The notes under the pieces were generated by a model. It made no database searches. It was not told the origin of the DNA and saw nothing but the letters and a program-made list of their open reading frames with translations. From Curvularia sp. ZM96 (Eukaryota; Ascomycota; Dothideomycetes; Pleosporales; Pleosporaceae): a DNA stretch of 64,000 nucleotides. The DNA is taken from assembly GCA_022457065.1 (NCBI GenBank), contig JAJGBQ010000001.1, positions 6,758,001 to 6,822,000 on the forward strand. The letters run 5' to 3'. The position numbers were made by a program, and so were the translations under genes. Positions 22,601 through 31,750 of this stretch are shown here, in pieces (position 1 is the first letter of the stretch; every line of letters starts with the position of its first letter).

Positions 22601-23718
22601 AACGCCAGTCGTTCCGCGATTTGGGTTCAGCATCAGGCGACGGCCACGTGGAGACATTTGAAGAATCCGTTGAACGCAATCTACTCCACGAGGAGAATCA
22701 TAACATCCGCTACAGCTTCACAAACCGTGGAGTCAAAGCGCACTGCAAGATCTTCTACGCGCAGTCGTTCGATGCTCTTCGCCGCAAATGCGGTGTTGCT
22801 GAGCGATTCGTGGAGTCTCTTTCACGTTGCTCCAAGTGGGATTCGAAGGGCGGAAAGTCAAAATCTATTTTCTTGAAAACCCTTGACGACCGCTTTGTAC
22901 TGAAGTCTCTCTCTCCAGTAGAAGTACAGGCTTTCTTCAAGTTTGGTCCTAACTACTTCGCCTTTACACATCAGAACCTGTTCAAGTCTCTGCCAAGTGT
23001 GATTGCGAAGATGTTTGGCCTCTTCCAGGTGCAGATCAAGACGCCGACCGGCCGAGACTTTGACTGGTATATGCTCGTCATGGAAAACCTCTTCTATGAC
23101 CGCGAACCTAATCGACGTTACGATCTCAAAGGAAGCATGCGCAACCGAAAGATTCAAGCTACTGGTGAACGTGACGAAGTCCTGCTTGATGAGAACTTGG
23201 TCGATATCATTTACTCGGAAACTCCCATCTTCGTCCGAGAGCACACCAAGAAGCTGCTCAAGGCTAGCGTGTTTAACGACACACTTTTCCTCTCCCAGAA
23301 CAACGTCATGGACTATTCGCTGATGGCTGGCTTTGACGACACCAACCGCGAGATCATCGTTGGTATCATCGATTGCATCCGGACGTACACATGGGACAAG
23401 AAGTTGGAGAGTTGGATCAAGGACCGTGGCAAGAACAAGCCTACAATCACATCGCCCCGTGATTACCGCAACAGGTTCAGGATCGCCATGGAGAAGTACA
23501 TTCTCCAAGCGCCGAACTGCTGGCACCAGTTCAGCGGCAGGTTAGTGGGTCAGAGTATGGATGGGCGTAGGACCATCGGTGATGGGGGTGCTATGCCATC
23601 AAACCCTGGACACAAGCGAGTATTCAGTAACGCGAGTACCGCGGGATCAGCAAGTGGAAAGGACATGGGTGCGTCGCTTGCATGGGGTGCGAATGCACAG
23701 GATGCCAGGAGATTTTGA
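16654..23718 (+). CDS. FAB1: 1-phosphatidylinositol-3-phosphate 5-kinase (PIKfyve/Fab1)
   Basis: A single uninterrupted exon of 2354 residues, the usual size for fungal Fab1. The enzyme makes PI(3,5)P2 on vacuole and endosome membranes and controls vacuole size and retrograde traffic. Visible domains are a FYVE zinc finger around residues 365-430 with RRKHHCRTCG and paired CxxC ligands, which binds PI3P; a Cpn60/TCP1-like domain around 775-915; a Cys-rich Fab1-specific region around 1200-1400; and the C-terminal PIP-kinase domain around 2020-2340 with NVMDYSLM and IVGIIDCIRTYTWDK. Long Ser/Pro-rich linkers separate them. The ATG at 16654 (MSGDSRRG) is chosen because the frame upstream has no ATG. 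It is transcribed divergently from the TPP1-like gene. Confidence 0.97.
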   Translation: MSGDSRRGSLQPSLHQMHATASRSDTLTTFDDFTVPPAPSAVGEAKGIDFVQGGFSGLYSRLRASVGGAREHPQDGQASTAGKNGTPPASRQGAANSSPGSTSVSSPIVASGPSSRLQSPATATFSEALPPSRDSNISNATTTSKASIHTTRSRPSISTSIDTVSAARQEDTYVLSPVSTHSKSHGPSLAEPQRSNTPRDLAQQEDEDLDEGDMAVVRGEGSTSDTVKFKTGADTSRESLSRVTSRTESQYQPPRSASSKARDPFDQSTEGVQLNHTVGNTQGSVHKPEPLRPPLLSVGPSHLPGYGLSRASSSDGLSSVATTSTIRTPTVAPIQEIQRRVQAAPSGQNTTRSTFTQMRRKILDREFWMRDENAKACFNCGDAFTTFRRKHHCRTCGQIFDSKCTSIVSGKMFGQPSNLKVCKPCESIIYGHDDDSSDYTDDGDQASLYDHGDQAQYSDNDESEPVESDHTKIGTPTISIPMSRKMGSEKKRRQHVIEVGPPTLARPSSSRSLRSMVGRPRSSSHKRHSSKHQHMRNVKHDDRAPFHQYHDNSRSQPSLSAFHHDNIIDPDLAPFMSDEGSSEEEHANIFATLREDPAASANLDSEKGGLGGILAAMRKGKSRAGDRSVVGTGHARDADNVSITSRNGNRPSRRRNLSVSSVTHRASPRRSKSNTLLRPYTGYGASGPGTPQLQPSPSPTPSGSRITRSASMQGMTPKVELNKASLDHARKLLIQMLNDSGVPHASSWEKALIPILRQCTDDVNPDVDRGDDIDVRNYIKLKKIPGGKPKDTAYISGVVFTKNVALRSMPRSIPNPRIAIITFAIEYARHQTHFMSLEPVIAQEREYLRNLVNRIVALEPHVLLVQRNVSGLALEFLEQEGIAVVHNVKPTVLNAVARCTNSRMISSVDKLAIDPSHLGSCGSFDVKTYVYRNAKKTYIFLSGCQKELGCTIVLRGAKSDELSRLKRITEFMSYVVYNLRLETCLMRDEFIDTPTTSMTGTLTSSTEQDEQKPQSVGTDSATQRTGDEDQSNDAAPSYYSDMVENHRTKILSSSPFVKFMQPYLLEQARQYEAKLGHLKKLKNQYTADGPDEEKAGEMGQKFELVQPEMVHTVVEKASKQVREFLSAVHASEYDRAMQQYMTQRRQWEQYLSGNTDLYDPFNHQKIAVLYSVVNTITSTPCIGPEIIALGFYQEHDYDDGFTPDCTLGQYVEDLCTSAGVACEVGNCDRRMVDHSRQYVHGEGQMTVVVQKHAPKLKGMYQTILMWSCCRICGQETQAFPMSEWSWRYSFAKYLELTFWSTPLHPRAGICPHDIHKDHVRYFGYNNVALRIQYDPVPMYEVIAPKPNVTWKVDSDLRLKNSQYLMIEEKLDRFMASLRARIQGIHVEDVIPEKVDLCRKEVDLLLKRANEEHEWLKAKLQDKYMSSKYYEIIPMNRAIRAIQEKAIAWDVTFTEFEQQFFPTERDIRRYANMQLKRFLERDESTSSLASVEEGTESGADDSYMDEKDEPIALSPRPSNMSPEMARDMLSSVVKEEGSIGNQPADETPSTPDSKTPTSPKATPDLAIQTPRAAIEREDVRHLDLAVSSNFPDNRPAASEDLNDSPVVASDPSRYDEGSPTPTSPPKVNPLDKQLADAIENMPSSPSTLQSTASPATESKIPRPVETTKRETVARPAPLVRTQSQPGNIAKHLGPFPGSAVLNNGPTTPKAAANDASKAFERMTERLGMGPPKQSKSSSRIPRSIPYKSQTKVSKIAQHFEQLSREFQNQRMRERRNDRARQVRAFPLASSKPVVEVYKNVHDAVQENEDSDEDVAEQSPSRGSLDNSTLDTSTFTEHADDMTTASQSPVDERHGKDGLLAPPPRDEESPKSRIHFPTDVDNDVSDTETTPEDIPLPDSLASSQLLNLSDSQLENSLELPKHEKNTLLKILTSFWSERSASGWTPLEYPFSQIEHVWENSDIIIREDEPSSIIALALSCPDYVAKRQSFRDLGSASGDGHVETFEESVERNLLHEENHNIRYSFTNRGVKAHCKIFYAQSFDALRRKCGVAERFVESLSRCSKWDSKGGKSKSIFLKTLDDRFVLKSLSPVEVQAFFKFGPNYFAFTHQNLFKSLPSVIAKMFGLFQVQIKTPTGRDFDWYMLVMENLFYDREPNRRYDLKGSMRNRKIQATGERDEVLLDENLVDIIYSETPIFVREHTKKLLKASVFNDTLFLSQNNVMDYSLMAGFDDTNREIIVGIIDCIRTYTWDKKLESWIKDRGKNKPTITSPRDYRNRFRIAMEKYILQAPNCWHQFSGRLVGQSMDGRRTIGDGGAMPSNPGHKRVFSNASTAGSASGKDMGASLAWGANAQDARRF

Positions 23719-23944
23719 AGCGGCTATGATGTAATAGAGCAGGCTGGATTTTGTTTTTTCCCTTTCCCCCCTTTCCCCTAGAGCAATTGACGAGCGAAGC
23801 ATAGCGTGGGTGTTGGGGTAGTTTGTTAGTTTTCATCTCATTTCTATTCAGTATGAAACCTCTGGCAACGATGTCACATAGGAACATCGAGTCTTTAATC
23901 TTTCTGAACTATATATGGTTTACCCCGCCCTGTCTTCTGACTTG

Positions 23945-24020
23945 AATGAGTGCTAAGAATGTGGTAAGCAATACATAACTGTGACAACTACAACTACTAC
24001 TGTTAAAACTTGAGTTGTAA
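23945..24020 (-). repeat. Dispersed repeat family, copy A (partial)
   Basis: On the minus strand it carries the core GTAGTTGTCACA (23991-23980), then a TATGTATTGCTTACCACATT-type segment, then TTCTTAGCACT. This is the same order as the first half of copy E at 52.5 kb. The GGAAAATGGCGGCC module is missing here. Confidence 0.65.
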
Positions 24021-24282
24021 GTACTCAGAACGACACTTTATGTATGCTAGATTTCTGTATGTGCTACTACAAACTACCAAGATTTATTCTCTTTAGATTG
24101 ATTACCCCACGATCCGTGTGGTCCCTCCTGAGCCAACCTAGTATTGGATTAGACGTCAAGTGAATGTCGTGACCGACACACAATACACCCATTCACTATC
24201 AACCATCAACTACTACAAGTAGAAGAATACATGAGTACGGACCAAACGCAAACATCACCTAATCCATCAGACCATATATGAC

Positions 24283-24455
24283 GTCTTCGGTAATGTCTCT
24301 AAAGGGACTCGGTACTCTCCCAGGAGTGGTAAAACTGGAATGGCGGCCAGTGTCTGTAATTGTCACGGCATCTATCGTTTACTGTTTCCTAAGTACCTAC
24401 AATTTTACTTTGAAAGCAATTGTAGTTGTCACAGGTATGTATTGTTCACCTTTTT
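24283..24455 (+). repeat. Dispersed repeat family, copy B
   Basis: Contains GGGACTC..ACTCTCCCA, then AACTGGAATGGCGGCCAGT, a TGTCACGGCATCTAT block and the core GTAGTTGTCACA at 24422-24433. The modules come in the same order as in copies C, D and E. No terminal inverted repeats or coding sequence were recognised. Confidence 0.7.
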
Positions 24456-24940
24456 TTCTACGACTTCACTAAGGAAACGCTCTTATACCCGGCCAAAGAG
24501 AGACTAGTCCATAGTCCATGGCCATAAGTGACCATATGCACCGGCACAATAGTGACAAAAGGGTAGACAGAGGGTGCGTTAGCGTCAAATCAAGACTATT
24601 ATGCCTGTTTACTGACTTGATGAGTACCATGAGAACTGTCCCTGCTGCACCATCACTTCACTCTACATTTTGGCTTATGAACACCTGTCTTTACTAACAG
24701 TTTGATCGCATAGCGTTATATACAGGAGCTGCTTGCAAGCCTGATACATGTATATACATATTTGCATAATAGCAAACGTAACAGGCCTTTACAAGCAAAG
24801 CCGTCAATGTCCAACAGAAGCGTACACGAAGCGAAAAGTCAAGGCTGGATATATACAAAGTCGTGACCAGCCTTTCCACAAGAACGTCAATCCACCACCA
24901 TCAAACTCAGCCACAATCTGACAGAACCCAGGCAGTTCAC

Positions 24941-25917
24941 TTAAGCCAAAGGCTTCAGCTTGTCAAGGTCCTTAGTCTGGACCTGCCATCCATCGGCCGA
25001 GTATCCCGACTTGAGGTACTGAGCGCCCTTCTGGTCACCCTTGAGCACCCACTGCATCCACGCAAGGATAGCCTTGCCGAAGCGGCCACCGTTGGCATCA
25101 CCAAGTGTGCCTCCATGGCCGACAGGAATGTTACCCTTCCACACGGGAACACCTGCGGGAACGTTGCGGTAGTCGCGCTCGCCCTGTCATCTATGTCAGC
25201 TTCTCCGGCCTATATCTCAACCCAAAGAAAAGGAGTAGGGAAAGAACTTACATTCTGGTACGCAATATCCCCACTTCCACCCAGCACAAACAGAACCGGC
25301 TTGTTCCACCTCTTCGCAGCATCGGTGTTGCTCAACAAGCCCGAACTGATCACACCAACTGTGTCCACCCTCGCATCAAAAATATTATCCATCGCCTCAA
25401 CACCACCGCATGAAAATCCCGCTGCCATAATCCGGCTCGCATCCACATTCGCATACCGTCCTGTACCCGCTGTCTTGCTAATCCAGTCGATAGCTTGCTT
25501 CATGGTTTGCGCGTTGGATGTGCCGCCGCCGGAGAGTCCGCCTTCGGAAATGGCAATGAAGCCGTTGGCGGCTACGTGCTTGAGCAGGGCGATGTTGGAG
25601 CGGCCGTCGGTGCTGCAGGCGCCGTTGCCCCAGACGAGGACGGGCCATTTGGTCGAGTTACCGCTACCCGAACCGGTGCCCGTGGGGAGGTAGATGGTGT
25701 GGCCGGGGAGGCCAGAGTCTACGTAGGGGTCGGTACTGCCGCCTTGCTGTGGGGAGGGTTAGTTTGGTGGGATAGTATGGAAGAGGGGATTTGTATGGCA
25801 TCAATTTGGAAGTGAGGGTTTGGGTGGAGGGAAACGTACGCGAGGTTCCAGAGTGAGAGGGGAGGCAGTCACACTGCTGACGAGGGCCACGAGGGCGAGG
25901 CTGAATGCAGACTTCAT
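24941..25917 (-). CDS. Secreted alpha/beta-hydrolase (esterase-like)
   Basis: Three exons on the minus strand: 25917-25840, 25746-25252 and 25183-24941, giving 271 residues with phase-0 introns. Residues 1-18 form a clear signal peptide (MKSAFSLALVALVSSVTA). The core shows a WPVLVWGNGACS strand-turn, the nucleophile elbow GFSCGG (Ser nucleophile) and a late VGHGG segment that can supply the catalytic His. The layout is that of small extracellular dienelactone-hydrolase/chlorophyllase-like or PHB-depolymerase-like esterases. The substrate is not predictable. A TATA-like element lies about 125 bp upstream of the start, in line with a regulated secreted protein. Confidence 0.88.
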
Positions 25918-27619
25918 GTTTGTGTTTTGAAAAGAAAGACTACCAGGCTCTTTTTTTGTATATACAAGAGAAAGGCAAGTGGTGAAGGGAGTGGAGAGGT
26001 GCTTGTGTATTGAGTCAGGCAACCGGCAGAGTACTCTGTTTTATATAGGGAGGATGGGGAGACTGATCGTTCCCTAACACATGCTATTTTATCCTGAACT
26101 GCGATCACCCATGTCCCTCTTGCAATCAATTGATCGATTGAGTGTCAACGATCCCCCATGACAGCGCAACGTTGTAATCCCCACTCTAAACTTGTTTTAA
26201 TATGTTTCAAGCCGGGTTCCTTGTCCAAACACCCATCGTGGACCCACTCTAGTAGCAGAACCAGGGGCGCGCAGCAGAATGTTCTTTTTTCCGTCGGGCC
26301 TACTCATTGATGGGGATAAATGGGGCCCGTGGGTGGGTGTCGAAACATCCGTTGTGCGATTGATGAGGTAAAGATCAGAGGGGTTGCATAGATTGGGCTT
26401 GCTTGGGACGGGATTGCCCGCACTGACTTAGTGAGTGAGTGGGATGTTATGCGCAAGTATATGGCTTTCAGATCTACTTCGACTGATTCTACACAGCCAT
26501 TAACGCACGAGGAGGACTTTCCAACAGACTCATTAACAGACTCGGCATAACACCAAGATATTCTGATGACTGTAGGCTTGACAGGACAGTCGCACGATCA
26601 CCGTCCCCGTCAGTCATGTACACTAGTGCCTCAGCTTAATTTACACAACGTCTCGTGAACTGGGGACAACGAAAGCTTGGCCGGTGGCTAAGATGGGCAC
26701 CATCTTGGATCACCCGTCCAGGTGGTATATTGTCGATATTGAAGCATCGCGTATCGGGCAGATCTGGAGGAGGATCCTTCGAAATTGTTCCGGGTGCGGG
26801 GAAAGGAAGCGCATTTGCATTAGCGCTACCTCGGGTCAATTGCTGTTACGTGCAGTGACATGTGTGGAGTGCATGGCGTGCATATTGTGCATGCTAAACA
26901 ACTGCCGAGTGCGAGCGGACAACGCCCTCGTTTATTGTCGTGTCGTGAAACGTCTGTTCTAGAGCTGACGTCAAGCTCTTAGGTACCAGAATAGGAAATC
27001 AGCAGATTTTACGGCGCGTTTTTCGGCGCTTACAGGACTCCGTACTACTACACCTATTTCTTTTAGGTCGGGTATCTGACCTCGAGAGTCTATTGTAGGC
27101 TACACGTTAATTGCGCGAGAGAATTATGTATACGCTCGCGTCTTCTCATCGGTGGAATTTTCTGAGATCGTATGCACACATACTGTAGTCCATCGTGAGA
27201 CTGCCCCTTTGTGAAATGAAGGCTCGGCGTGTAACTGACCCTGTGAAACACCGAAGCACTTGGCACGCGAGAAGAGAAGCCGAGAACTTCTCAAAAAAGA
27301 AAAACCGAACAAATCAGGAAGCACCTTGGTGTGCTGTTCATAAATCGGCACACGAACATTCAACCTGCTCTCACTGTATCTCGAGAACTACCCTTTGTAC
27401 ATGGACCCAGTGCGAAAACTTCCAAGACTCCCCGTATTATTGAATACACGCTCGTTATTCACAAGGGAGTATGGCTAATTCCTTGAGAACGTTCCCATGA
27501 CATAGCAAATCGAGAGAACTTTTCCGATTAGCCGGGGGCACCATCTCATTATAGATCTCAAGCCCACTATCAACCAGCATCATATCCCGATGTGTACTGT
27601 ATCTCGTTCGTCCCCACCA
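25918..27619. other. Intergenic region, no gene recognised
   Basis: About 1.7 kb holding the promoter of the hydrolase gene on the left and the 3' region of the MARVEL-like gene on the right. Short open frames exist on both strands (for example 26684-26962 plus), but none shows a domain, a splice chain or biased codon use. Confidence 0.5.
26040..26047 (-). promoter_or_regulatory. Putative TATA box of the secreted hydrolase gene
   Basis: The minus strand reads TATATAAA, about 125 bp upstream of the ATG at 25917. The position fits a core promoter with a short leader. The assignment rests only on motif and distance. Confidence 0.45.
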
Positions 27620-28261
27620 CTATCCACAAGCATGAACCCAGCCAGCAACGGCGATGGAAACATGCTTGACACGAACTAAGCCTAGACGCGCGAGCGACCA
27701 AGCCATGGTTTCCGTCTGCACATCGTTAGCTTCCGTAGTCCAAGTTTCAAGCTTTTCCACTAACCCTGTCGTCGCTGGAGCAGCGGCAGCACCATCGCCG
27801 CTAGCGGCAGGCGCCGTACCATGCTTCTTCCACGCCATGATGCCCAGCACAAAGCTAGCAAACCAGAAGATAGCTGCCATAAAGGCAAATGCCTGAATAG
27901 CATTCCACTTTCCACACAATCCATCTCTCAGACCCATCGCATTCCAGTTCCACTTGCTCCCGCAGCGCATGACATCTTCGTACCAGTCTTGGAGTAGGCC
28001 GAAGACGGCGAACCAGGCGCCGCAGAAGAGGAGATCGACAATGGCATGGGTGGCGGGAGAGAGGGTTCTGGAGATGAGCCAGATGAGAGAGGTAATGAGG
28101 GAGGTGGCTGCAATGATGGCAGTGTAGATGAGGCGGCTGAAGGAGCCGACGTTATGTGCGTAGTAAAGATGGAGGAGGTAGCCTGCCAGTCCCAGAACGA
28201 CGGCGGCGGAGATAAAATGCGCCAAGCGCAGGGCCATGAAGGCGGAGCGGGGGATGACCAT
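27620..28261 (-). CDS. MARVEL-like four-helix membrane protein
   Basis: A single exon encodes 213 residues from the ATG at 28261 (MVIPRSAF). Four hydrophobic segments lie near residues 12-34, 45-63, 74-91 and 121-144. A short polar loop with conserved-type Cys (RCGSKWNWN, GLCGKWN) sits between helices 3 and 4. This pattern is typical of fungal MARVEL-domain proteins, which sit in plasma or vesicle membranes. An Ala/Gly-rich cytosolic tail follows. The last ~30 residues (after TTEAND) could instead derive from read-through of an unrecognised intron, so the C-terminus is uncertain. It is divergent from the oxidoreductase gene at 28882. Confidence 0.7.
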   Translation of the reverse strand: MVIPRSAFMALRLAHFISAAVVLGLAGYLLHLYYAHNVGSFSRLIYTAIIAATSLITSLIWLISRTLSPATHAIVDLLFCGAWFAVFGLLQDWYEDVMRCGSKWNWNAMGLRDGLCGKWNAIQAFAFMAAIFWFASFVLGIMAWKKHGTAPAASGDGAAAAPATTGLVEKLETWTTEANDVQTETMAWSLARLGLVRVKHVSIAVAGWVHACG

Positions 28262-28881
28262 GGTGTTGATGCTCTTGGTGTTCTTGGTGTTGTCGGTTAG
28301 CCTTGTCCAGATGTGGTTTGAAAAGAGACTGTAGAAGGTAAGTTTTGAGTTTTGCGTGCAATGTATGGAGAGTAATGTTATGTGAAAGTGAGAATTGCTG
28401 TTCACTCACTTGTCACAAGGACCTCAAGCTTCACCTCACCTGTTGTCCACATGTCGTGCCATGTTTACGTGTACCATTGCAAACGCCGTTATCCCACGTG
28501 CAACCTCACTTAGACTTCATCGTTTGATCTCGTCCAGCGCTTGTGTCGTACAACCGCGAGCTTTAATCTAACTTCGAGTCGCTATCCACGTGTCGTTGGG
28601 GTGGTTGGACAATCGTGTTTGCTCGTTGTACCGGTATCCTATTGAGTACCAAACATTGCCGAATCGATTGAGACTCCATCTTAGACGTCGAAAATGCGTA
28701 TCATCAAAATACACAATTGACCAAGAGCCTCCCTTTCAACGACCCCACGGCTTACTAACCCCTCTCCATTAGACATGCTCTCATCCTCCATCAGCCCCCA
28801 CCATGTACCCCGCTATATCTACCATCATCCCACCACAAGTACTACCATCACCCATCACTTCCGTACCACACACTCTCCACA
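28262..28881. promoter_or_regulatory. Divergent promoter region
   Basis: 620 bp between the start codons of the MARVEL-like gene (minus) and the oxidoreductase gene (plus). It is pyrimidine-rich just upstream of 28882, as is common in fungal leaders. No further gene was seen. Confidence 0.5.
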
Positions 28882-29862
28882 ATGGCGCACCCCCACGCCA
28901 CCATCGCCATCCTCTCAATCGGCCAAATGGGCCTTGGAATTGCCTCGCTCCTGAAATCCCACAACTACAGCGTCACTACCAACACCAGTGGCCGGAGCGC
29001 CGAAACCAGCTCCCGCGCCGCCTCCATCGGCATCCAGGCGCTAGAAACAGACGAAGACCTCGTCGCAACCGCAGACTATATCTTGAGTATCGTCCCGCCA
29101 CGTGACGCAGTCGCAACCGCCGAGCGCGTCATTGCAGCACTGGAGAAGCGCAAGAGAGCGCAAAACCACCCTTTGTACTATCTAGACCTAAACGCCATAA
29201 GCCCAGAAACAGCACGCCATATCAACCAGTTATTCTCAGACCGCGCAGAAGATGAAGTACGCTTCGTCGATGGAGGCATAATCGGGGCTCCGCCCACAGC
29301 CCCATCATTAACATCATCCTCGTCAGCCTCTGCTGCCCCAAAAGAATCAGCGACCACAGACAGCCCAGGATCAGACTGGTCACGCCCCAGAATCCCCCTC
29401 TCGGGCCCTCACACCCTACCCAGCACGCATCTCTCTTCCGTGCTGAACGCCAAACACATCAGTCCCACCATCGGCACAGCCAGCGGTCTAAAATGCTGTT
29501 TCGCAGCCATCAGTAAAGGCTTTACAGCGCTGGCGATGCAGTCGTTCACCACGGCGTCGTCGCTAGGTGTGCTCGACGAACTAAGAGAGTACATGGATGT
29601 GTACAACCCCAATGCAAGGGCCAAGGCGGAACGAGATGTGGTGGGGTGTACGGGGAAGGCGTATCGGTGGGTGGAAGAGATGAGGCAGATAGGAGAATGT
29701 TTTGCAGGCGAGGGCGGGTGGCAGCAAGCGAATGTGTTTCGAGAGATTGCGGGGGTTTTTCAGGGCATGGCGGATGTGGTGGAGAGAGAAGGGAGAGAAG
29801 GGATGGGAGATGTTGAGGGGGTGGTTGGTGTGCTGGGGAGTGAGTTGCATCGGAAGGAATAG
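28882..29862 (+). CDS. 6-phosphogluconate-dehydrogenase-like NAD(P) oxidoreductase with DUF1932 domain
   Basis: A single exon encodes 326 residues. The N-terminus has a beta-hydroxyacid-dehydrogenase-type Rossmann fold with the nucleotide loop IGQMGLGIA around residues 13-21. The segment YILSIVPP and the DLNAISPETA block match the 3-hydroxyisobutyrate/6PGDH group. The C-terminal third fits DUF1932, including GTASGLKCCFAAISKGFTAL, where the Lys corresponds to the catalytic Lys of the superfamily. A Ser/Ala/Pro-rich insert sits around residues 138-170. The natural substrate is unknown. The stop lies 61 bp from the convergent stop of the next gene. Confidence 0.85.
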   Translation: MAHPHATIAILSIGQMGLGIASLLKSHNYSVTTNTSGRSAETSSRAASIGIQALETDEDLVATADYILSIVPPRDAVATAERVIAALEKRKRAQNHPLYYLDLNAISPETARHINQLFSDRAEDEVRFVDGGIIGAPPTAPSLTSSSSASAAPKESATTDSPGSDWSRPRIPLSGPHTLPSTHLSSVLNAKHISPTIGTASGLKCCFAAISKGFTALAMQSFTTASSLGVLDELREYMDVYNPNARAKAERDVVGCTGKAYRWVEEMRQIGECFAGEGGWQQANVFREIAGVFQGMADVVEREGREGMGDVEGVVGVLGSELHRKE

Positions 29863-29923
29863 AATAGATTTAGATTTAGAAATAAGTTTAAGATTTCTTG
29901 TCGTTTATCCCTTCTATGATTGA

Positions 29924-31216
29924 TCAAGGTGATTTCGCCAATCCCTGGTATACTCCCATCTCGGCCATCGCCCAGGCTGGAATTACCTTGGGATCTCCAT
30001 TGGGCAATACTTGAGCCGCGATCATACCAGCAACACCATTTTCACGATCCATCCACCAAAAGAGATTGCACAGGCCCATCCACCACAGTGTGTTTGCTCC
30101 ACGCCCCGTCTGGCCCGGCTCGATAGTAAGGAACCCGCCGAATCCCCATCCCTGGGGTGGATTCCCCGGCTGGGGATACATTTCCTTTGCGTGATTGCAC
30201 AAGAGCGGATTCGCAGGTGCCATGTCTAAGCGTGCAAAATTTGGTTGGTCCGGGATTTGGTTTTCCCACAGGAGGTCGACGCTTTCCTTTTTCAAAATCT
30301 GTTTCTGCGTGAGGGGACTGGTGCCGTTATTAAGCAAGGTAGCGAGTATCTTGACGTATTCTTTTGGCTTGGAGAAGAGACCGGCGCCGCCGGATTGGAG
30401 AAAGTCAGATTGTTTCTCTGGTGGGCAGGTCAGTGGGCCGATGTAGAGATGCGGGTTTTCGTGCAGGACGCCGGACGGGTCGCGCTGGTGCATGTGGGCG
30501 AGGTTCTTTTGCACGCTGGGAGATGGGAACATGGTGGCGCCATCGGCAGGGATGTCTAGAGGATCGAAGACGTGCTGTTGGAAGTATTCGCCTAGCTTTT
30601 GGCCAGTTACTCGTTCTAGAACGATACCTGCCCAGTCGATGTTGACCTGTGCCATGTCTCAGTTGCCTGTGTGACTTGAGTCTGTCGCAATAATTTCCAA
30701 ACTTACACCGTACTCGAACATGGAACCCGGTTGATTCAGCAGCTTCGCATTAAGAATATCGTTCTTGTCTCCATGGCTTCCTTCAAGACCATCCCCCTTG
30801 ATTCTTGGATCGGCAAATTTGTATCCAAACCCTGCTGTATGGCTCAGCAGCATACGCATAGTAATGTCCTTCTCTCTTTCAACACTGTTGACGCCATCTG
30901 GATATACTTTCTTCTCGGCAAGCTCTGGCGCAATCTTCTTTACAAACTCGGCGTCATCCAAAGGAATCTTGTTCTGCTCAACGAGCTGCAACACCGAAAT
31001 GACTGTGACAAGTTTGGTGCAGGAAGCAATCCAGAACATGGTAGACTGTGCATCCATGGGCTCGTCAGAATCTACTCCGACAGTGCCCGAGGCATGCTCG
31101 ACAAGTGTTTTGCCTGACTTGTCGACGGCGTGGAACACGAGACCCGGCGCGCCATCCTTGACAAAGCTGTCCAACGTGTTCTTGATATTGTCAACACTTT
31201 GCGAGGAGAGAGACAT
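29924..31216 (-). CDS. Beta-lactamase-fold serine hydrolase/acyltransferase (class C, LovD/EstB-like)
   Basis: Two exons on the minus strand, 31216-30707 and 30646-29924, encode 410 residues with a phase-0 intron. The nucleophile motif SxxK is SCTK at residues 65-68. The second catalytic motif YxN is formed across the splice site (Tyr169 in EYG, then VN), which supports the junction. A late motif region with GWGFGGF resembles the third active-site loop of the family. Fungal members include esterases, transesterases such as LovD and D-aminopeptidase-like enzymes. There is no signal peptide, so a cytosolic enzyme is likely. It is convergent with the DUF1932 oxidoreductase. The substrate is unknown. 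Confidence 0.9.
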
Positions 31217-31750
31217 GGTGACGAGATTGTTTGATCAATAAAAGACGAAGTAAAGAAGTTGAGTACAGAAGCAGAAGTCAAGACAAGCCCAATTTATACA
31301 CAAAATCACACAAGTACCGAGGGCAAGGAACCGGCAATACCGAAACACATGGTCTACTAACATTGATTGATTGACTGTTAAGCGGTCGGCTTATCAGCCA
31401 AGCACGCAACCGCTGTGGAGCGGTGGTATCCTCTACCCCGCAGCGGGGACATGAAACCGGAGTGGGTGCAAAGCGTGTTGTTGATCTCGGGCATGGGTCC
31501 GTGTGGCGTTCAGAATTATAGCAAGTTCTCATGATTGAATACAACATCTTGTACCACACTCGAGACGGTATGGATAAAACTCTCAGTCGGCTGCTGTTGA
31601 ATGTGCGGTATACTACCAGGACTTTCCTGGAATGCCAAGCTCGCGTTCTGCGAAGGGAAATTGATGTGTAGATACAAAATCCTTTGGCCTGGATGGACCA
31701 CAATGTTGTCCCAGTCGGGCCTTAGCGCAAGGCAGATTTGACCACTCAAA
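31217..31750. other. Intergenic spacer upstream of the beta-lactamase-like gene
   Basis: It lies between the start of the beta-lactamase-like gene and the stop of the PIG-S gene. An open stretch of 141 codons on the minus strand (31278-31703) has no recognisable domain and a random-looking composition. It is treated as chance. Confidence 0.5.

Larger units (their letters stand above)
23719..24940. other. Convergent spacer carrying two dispersed-repeat copies
   Basis: It lies between the 3' ends of FAB1 and the alpha/beta-hydrolase gene. It is AT-rich and has no gene. It contains repeat copies A and B (listed separately), which lie in opposite orientation about 270 bp apart. Confidence 0.6.

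Noticed and set aside
24278..24472. Short open frame whose peptide resembles those at 37916-38203, 47977-47750 and 52298-52597
   Set aside because: The similarity (a KPENG-like part and a VVVT.MY-like end) is real but comes from the underlying DNA repeat. Frames are short and start differently, so it is listed as a repeat family and not as a gene family.
31278..31703. 141-codon open frame on the minus strand between the PIG-S and beta-lactamase-like genes
   Set aside because: It sits in the promoter of the beta-lactamase-like gene and has no recognisable motif or homologous pattern.
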